Shown here: positions 60,546-64,000 of the stretch, piece by piece
How the letters are laid out: every line of letters begins with the position of its first letter
Position numbering within the stretch: position 1 is the stretch's first letter
Assembly: GCF_964355755.1 (NCBI RefSeq)
Contig: NC_092675.1
Coordinates: 26,392,412 to 26,456,411 of the forward strand
Direction: 5' to 3'
Length of the DNA: 64,000 nucleotides
DNA from: Antedon mediterranea
Taxonomy: Eukaryota > Echinodermata > Crinoidea > Comatulida > Antedonidae
The notes under the pieces: model-generated
Told to the model about the DNA's origin: nothing
Databases searched by the model: none
What the model saw: only the letters and a program-made list of their open reading frames with translations
Program-made: the position numbers and the translations under genes

Positions 60546-60842
60546 CGTGGAGAAACACCACTTCATCTTGCCGCTCGTGCTAACCAGATCGAAATCATGC
60601 GAATTCTCCTGAACAGTAAAGCTGTGGTCGACGCCAGAGCACATGAGAACCAGACACCCTTACACATCGCAGCTCGTCTGGGCAACGTGGAGGTTGTTAC
60701 CCTCTTGCTAGAACAAGGGGCCAATCCAGATTCTCAAACAAAAGACTTGTACACAGCGCTGCATATTGCTGCACGGGAGGGCAAGAAGGACGTTGCTGCT
60801 GCTCTTTTAGAGCATGGCGCGTCCCTCTCAAAGAAAACTAAG
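60546..60842 (+). CDS. Ankyrin exon 15: ankyrin repeats 14-16 fused in one exon
   Basis: 99 codons (three exact 33-residue repeats), acceptor TTTTTAG, donor GTCAGT. The repeats start [40 protein letters not shown] and [20 protein letters not shown]. All have ankyrin family signatures ([33 protein letters not shown], as in Drosophila Ank). It is the longest exon here. No intron separates these three repeats, so they must be included or skipped together. Confidence 0.98.
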
Positions 60843-61326
60843 GTCAGTTAATAATAATATTATAAATAAAATAATAAAGATTTTTTTGAGGGGGTTACAA
60901 TACCACCCGATATCATTGAAAATGATCTGAAACTGAACTCATTTTGATTGAAAAGGAAATGTGATTTGAAGACATTAATATATGAACCATAATAGTAGTG
61001 CATTTGTTATTAGCAAATGGTGTCCCTTATATTATAGGTTCTTGGAGAAACTCATAGCTTATTGATACAAGTTTATTTATTGCTATTAAAACAATCAATA
61101 GTATTGTATAGAAGGCAACACTTTATCATTGAAGATGAAATAATTTATGGATTTATTAAATTCTATAGTATATTTGTATTCTCATATTTTTCAGAATTGG
61201 TTTTGTAATACATACATTATATCTTGTACTCTTTATATGGATTATATCTGATGATTTTAATTAACTTATATCATTTATTGATTTAATTTTTGTTTATGTA
61301 ATTGATTTTGTCATTTTAATTTACAG

Positions 61327-61425
61327 AAAGAATTCACTCCATTGCATGTCGCTGCCAAATATGGTCGTTTGGGCGTCGCCTCTCTGCTGCTCAGACATTG
61401 TGCATCCCCTGATGCCAAAGCCCAG
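61327..61425 (+). CDS. Ankyrin exon 16: ankyrin repeat 17
   Basis: 33 codons, acceptor ATTTACAG, donor GTAAGT. KEFTPLHVAAKYGRLGVASL, then LLRHCASPDAKAQ, is the seventeenth repeat (KGFTPLHVAAKYG in ANK1-3), with E for G at position 2. Confidence 0.97.
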
Positions 61426-61961
61426 GTAAGTCACAACAAAAGCAACATTTAGTCACAGTGAAAGCAAGTTTCTGCATATGTTATGTGTGGCACTGGGACT
61501 ACTTGTATAGTAGGTTTGATAGTGCAGGTGATCACAAATTTACAGTAGACAGTAGATAATGAGAGATCTAACTCCAATATGAAGAAAAAGTCTGTGGATA
61601 TTATTCACATTCATTCAACTCACATAAATATTGAGAATTTAACTTAACTCAATAAATATTTAAGTATTTCTCTTAAATTGTATTCACTTATATAAGAGAT
61701 TTTTCTTAATTTTAAGTGTTTCCCTTAACCTAAGTGTGAATGTTGAATACGGCCACTGGATCCTACCTTACTTGGTTACAGTGCTAATTGTCCCCACCTG
61801 TAGCAGGTAGACCAGTAGTAGTTGAGAGAATCTGAATGCTGGGCTTGGTCTTGGCAATCCAGAGTTCCAGGCTAACCTAATTTCTAAGAATTCTAAGAAT
61901 CATGTTTTAACAGTTTGGTATCTAAACAAAATAACTAAGACTTTGATTTGTTTTCTTCTAG

Positions 61962-62060
61962 AATGACCTAACACCCCTCCATATTGCAGCCCACTATGAC
62001 CATGTAGACGTTGCCATGTTGCTGTTAGACCAGAAAGCTTCACCAATCTCAGTTGCTAAG
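61962..62060 (+). CDS. Ankyrin exon 17: ankyrin repeat 18
   Basis: 33 codons, acceptor TCTTCTAG, donor [26 protein letters not shown], then [13 protein letters not shown], is the eighteenth repeat. The HYD/HYN loop is the family form. The donor lacks the G at +5. Confidence 0.97.
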
Positions 62061-62676
62061 GTACTATGGAATATTGGTTAAGATACCTGATTATCATTGG
62101 CGATATATTTTAATTACAAAATCTAAGTCTAACAATTAAATTATGTATTTTAATGACATTGTTTTCAATGAATTTTAATCAAATGAGCAAATCATTTTCT
62201 AGTAATTCTGACAACATATTTTTTAGGGTGTGATTAAATTCTCAAGCTAAATTTCTAGAGAGATAATCGGTAAATTACATTAAAGGAAGCATCGTTTAGG
62301 ATTCATTAATATTAATGAGGAAACTCATCTAATGCTAATTTAAATAACAATAGTCACTGCAAATAATTAACATCCATTCATTACATCTGCTGTTACTTCT
62401 TAGGAAGATCATTAACCTTAGAAATGTACTCTTTAAATGCATATATGGTGAATGTAAGTTTCGTTTTGTTTCTTTTCGCTTACAATTCTCAAATTTTGGA
62501 CCAAAAAAAAGTTCATAGCATTTGAAATATTGAACATTCAATAGTACCATAACTATCACTTTTCCATTCATTAGAACAAATTCTGAATGGCATGTGATAT
62601 TTATTGATGAATCAAGGATACACTAAAGTGTTATATGTGTTATAATGTGATTTACTCATTTGTTCTTTCTTTGTAG

Positions 62677-62874
62677 AATGGATTTACACCACTCCACATT
62701 GCAGCCAAAAAGAACCAGATTGAGATAGCAACAACGCTTCTGGAATACAATGCCGACCCTAATGCCGTCACCAAGCATGGAATCAGCCCAATCCATCTAG
62801 CAGCACAAGAAGGCCACACAGATATGTTAAGTCTGTTGCTAGAGAAAGGTGCTAGACCTGCTATTACAGCCAAG
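62677..62874 (+). CDS. Ankyrin exon 18: ankyrin repeats 19-20
   Basis: 66 codons, acceptor CTTTGTAG, donor GTACAG. Repeat 19 starts [20 protein letters not shown] and repeat 20 [26 protein letters not shown].(E/Q)IA.TLL and HLA(A/S)QEGH are ankyrin-specific. An antisense frame of 132 codons (62652-63050) is a shadow of this exon and not a gene. Confidence 0.98.
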
Positions 62875-63220
62875 GTACAGTCTATTACATACATACTTAC
62901 ATATTTAAAATTTCTGGTTTTGGTGGAAACTTTACTATTGTATTGTGGGATCTTGATTTCATATCGTCTGTGTTGACAGCAGGCAGGAGTATGTGCGTAA
63001 AATGTTGTTATCCAAGGTTTTGTTTTTTTGTCATTTGTAAACAGTATCATTTAAATTCACATTGTGGTTATAGAAATGTGTACTTTCTTCTCCCTATAAA
63101 TTCAGTATTATTATCCCCCCTTTTCTCTTCTCAAATCCTTAAGTTTATGTCCATTTTATTCATTATTTGTCTTTTGTAATATATGTTGCCATTAACATTT
63201 TGATTTGATTTTTGAAATAG

Positions 63221-63418
63221 AATGGTCTAACCCCCCTCCATTTGGCCGCACAAGAAGACAAAGTCAACTGTGCCTCCATCCTAGTCAAAAATGGTTCAGA
63301 GATTGATCCCAAGACGAAAGCAGGTTACACACCACTCCATGTTGCTTGTCACTATGGCAACATAAAGACCGCAACATTCCTTCTCCGTAAAGGTGCAGAT
63401 ATAAAATCAAAGACAAAG
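63221..63418 (+). CDS. Ankyrin exon 19: ankyrin repeats 21-22
   Basis: 66 codons, acceptor TTGAAATAG, donor GTATGT. Repeat 21 starts [20 protein letters not shown] and repeat 22 [28 protein letters not shown] and [12 protein letters not shown] are family signatures. Repeats 21-24 help form the spectrin-proximal end of the solenoid and bind anion exchanger and other partners in vertebrate ankyrins (family knowledge). Confidence 0.98.
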
Positions 63419-63520
63419 GTATGTTTAGAATGTTAGTTTACGATATCTTTCAATATTGTATTGCACCAGTTCAACAATAGATGAAAATTATAATTATTAT
63501 GTTTTGTTTCTTCCCTCCAG

Positions 63521-63619
63521 CATGGCAACACTCCACTTCATCAAGCGGCACAGCAAGGTCATGTCGGGGTCATCAATCAGTTGTTGGAGAATGGAGCCGA
63601 TCCAAATGAAACAGCGAAT
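63521..63619 (+). CDS. Ankyrin exon 20: ankyrin repeat 23
   Basis: 33 codons, acceptor CCCTCCAG, donor [26 protein letters not shown], then [13 protein letters not shown], is repeat 23. LHQAAQQGH is nearly invariant in ankyrins and rare elsewhere. The intron before it is only 102 bp, the shortest seen. Confidence 0.98.
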
Positions 63620-63828
63620 GTAAGCATTGCTAATAATAAATTTTGATTCATATAAATCAAGATTACTAGATCAGAGATTTATTTCTTTGTGTTTCAAGGA
63701 TTCATTTTATAAAATGTTTTCATAGGTTTGGAAAATATGACATCTATTTGTTTTCCTAAATTAAAGTTTCCTCAACTATGGTAAACTGCTTAATTACAAG
63801 AAAATAATAATTTTTTTATCATTTACAG

Positions 63829-63936
63829 AATGGATACACACCATTAGGAGTTGCGAAACGATTAGGGTACATCTCTGTTATCAACACTCTAACCACTGTG
63901 ACGACCCGTACAGAGACAACGACCATCACCACCACG
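63829..63936 (+). CDS. Ankyrin exon 21: ankyrin repeat 24 and Thr-rich linker
   Basis: 36 codons, acceptor ATTTACAG, donor GTATGT. NGYTPLGVAKRLGYISVINT is the C-terminal capping repeat; AKRLGYISV is the strongest single ankyrin signature. It runs into TTVTTRTETTTITTT, matching the threonine-rich linker (VTTTTTTI) of ANK2 before the ZU5 domain. The gene continues past the window. With exon 1a the assembled product so far is 848 residues. Confidence 0.98.
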
Positions 63937-64000
63937 GTATGTTGAAAGTAATGTTACACTTCGGTGTAAATTCAAATCAATTTAATTAATCAAACATTTA
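63937..64000 (+). other. Start of the intron after repeat 24; gene truncated by window edge
   Basis: Begins with a consensus donor. The exons for the ZU5-ZU5-UPA spectrin-binding module and the death domain should follow to the right. Confidence 0.8.

Larger units (their letters stand above)
54616..63828. other. Introns of the distal repeat region (general content)
   Basis: Introns between the exons from 54430 to 63829 run from 102 bp to 1.5 kb. Those over 300 bp begin at 54616, 55763, 57346, 57788, 58242, 59567, 60207, 60843, 61426, 62061 and 62875. Except for the MITE at 54742 they are plain AT-rich intronic DNA with pyrimidine tracts before the acceptors. An imperfect inverted pair (TATTCACATTCATTCAACT near 61600 and AGTGTGAATGTTGAATAC near 61733) hints at a small decayed element. 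No RNA gene or opposite-strand gene was recognised. Confidence 0.6.

Noticed and set aside
62652-63050. 132-codon minus-strand frame
   Set aside because: Antisense shadow of the repeat 19-20 exon; its length comes from the codon structure of the ankyrin strand.

Overview
This is a 64 kb window of animal nuclear DNA: AT-rich, intron-rich and dense in repeats. It carries the 5' half of one large gene on the + strand, an ankyrin of the ANK1/ANK2/ANK3 (invertebrate Ank2/unc-44) family. From about 34 kb to the right edge I can assemble 20 phase-0 exons. One encodes an acidic N-terminal segment and the other 19 encode a complete 24-repeat ankyrin membrane-binding domain. The ZU5, UPA and death domains lie beyond the right edge, so the gene is partial. 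An echinoderm, or a near relative among deuterostomes, is the best guess: the ankyrin reads as an invertebrate deuterostome one, and a 5S rRNA-derived fragment at 8.55 kb resembles echinoderm 5S RNA. The species cannot be named from the sequence.

Layout. Positions 1-9.8 kb are repeats: the broken 3' end of a cysteine-rich ORF (1-232), a tandem array (244-965), a foldback transposon with a 10-bp target duplication (2773-3833), a second inverted-repeat transposon (4879-5950), a long tandem array (7300-8550) and a 5S/tRNA chimeric SINE-like sequence (8554-8880). At 9832-9900 lies a good candidate first coding exon with a lysine-rich end and a consensus donor. From 9.9 to 34.2 kb there are repeats, tRNA-like sequences and one tiny alternative first-exon candidate (28570-28578). 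From 34.2 to 47.3 kb come the N-terminal exon and repeats 1-4, split by introns of up to 7.6 kb. From 50.7 to 54.6 kb lie two different exons for repeat 5, one canonical and one divergent with a Pro/Gln-rich tail. From 55 to 64 kb the exons for repeats 7-24 follow in close order.

How it works together. Every coding junction falls in phase 0, at the edge of an ankyrin repeat. The gene is therefore a string of interchangeable cassettes: exons can be skipped, duplicated or exchanged without losing the frame. The most interesting signals use this property. They are the alternative repeat-5 exon (50717-50851), and candidate alternative first exons (9832, 28570, 39835), one of which would make a protein lacking repeat 1. 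The rest of the interest lies in transposable elements, including a transposon nested inside another within an intron, and in a strong excess of the palindrome TAGGCCTA.
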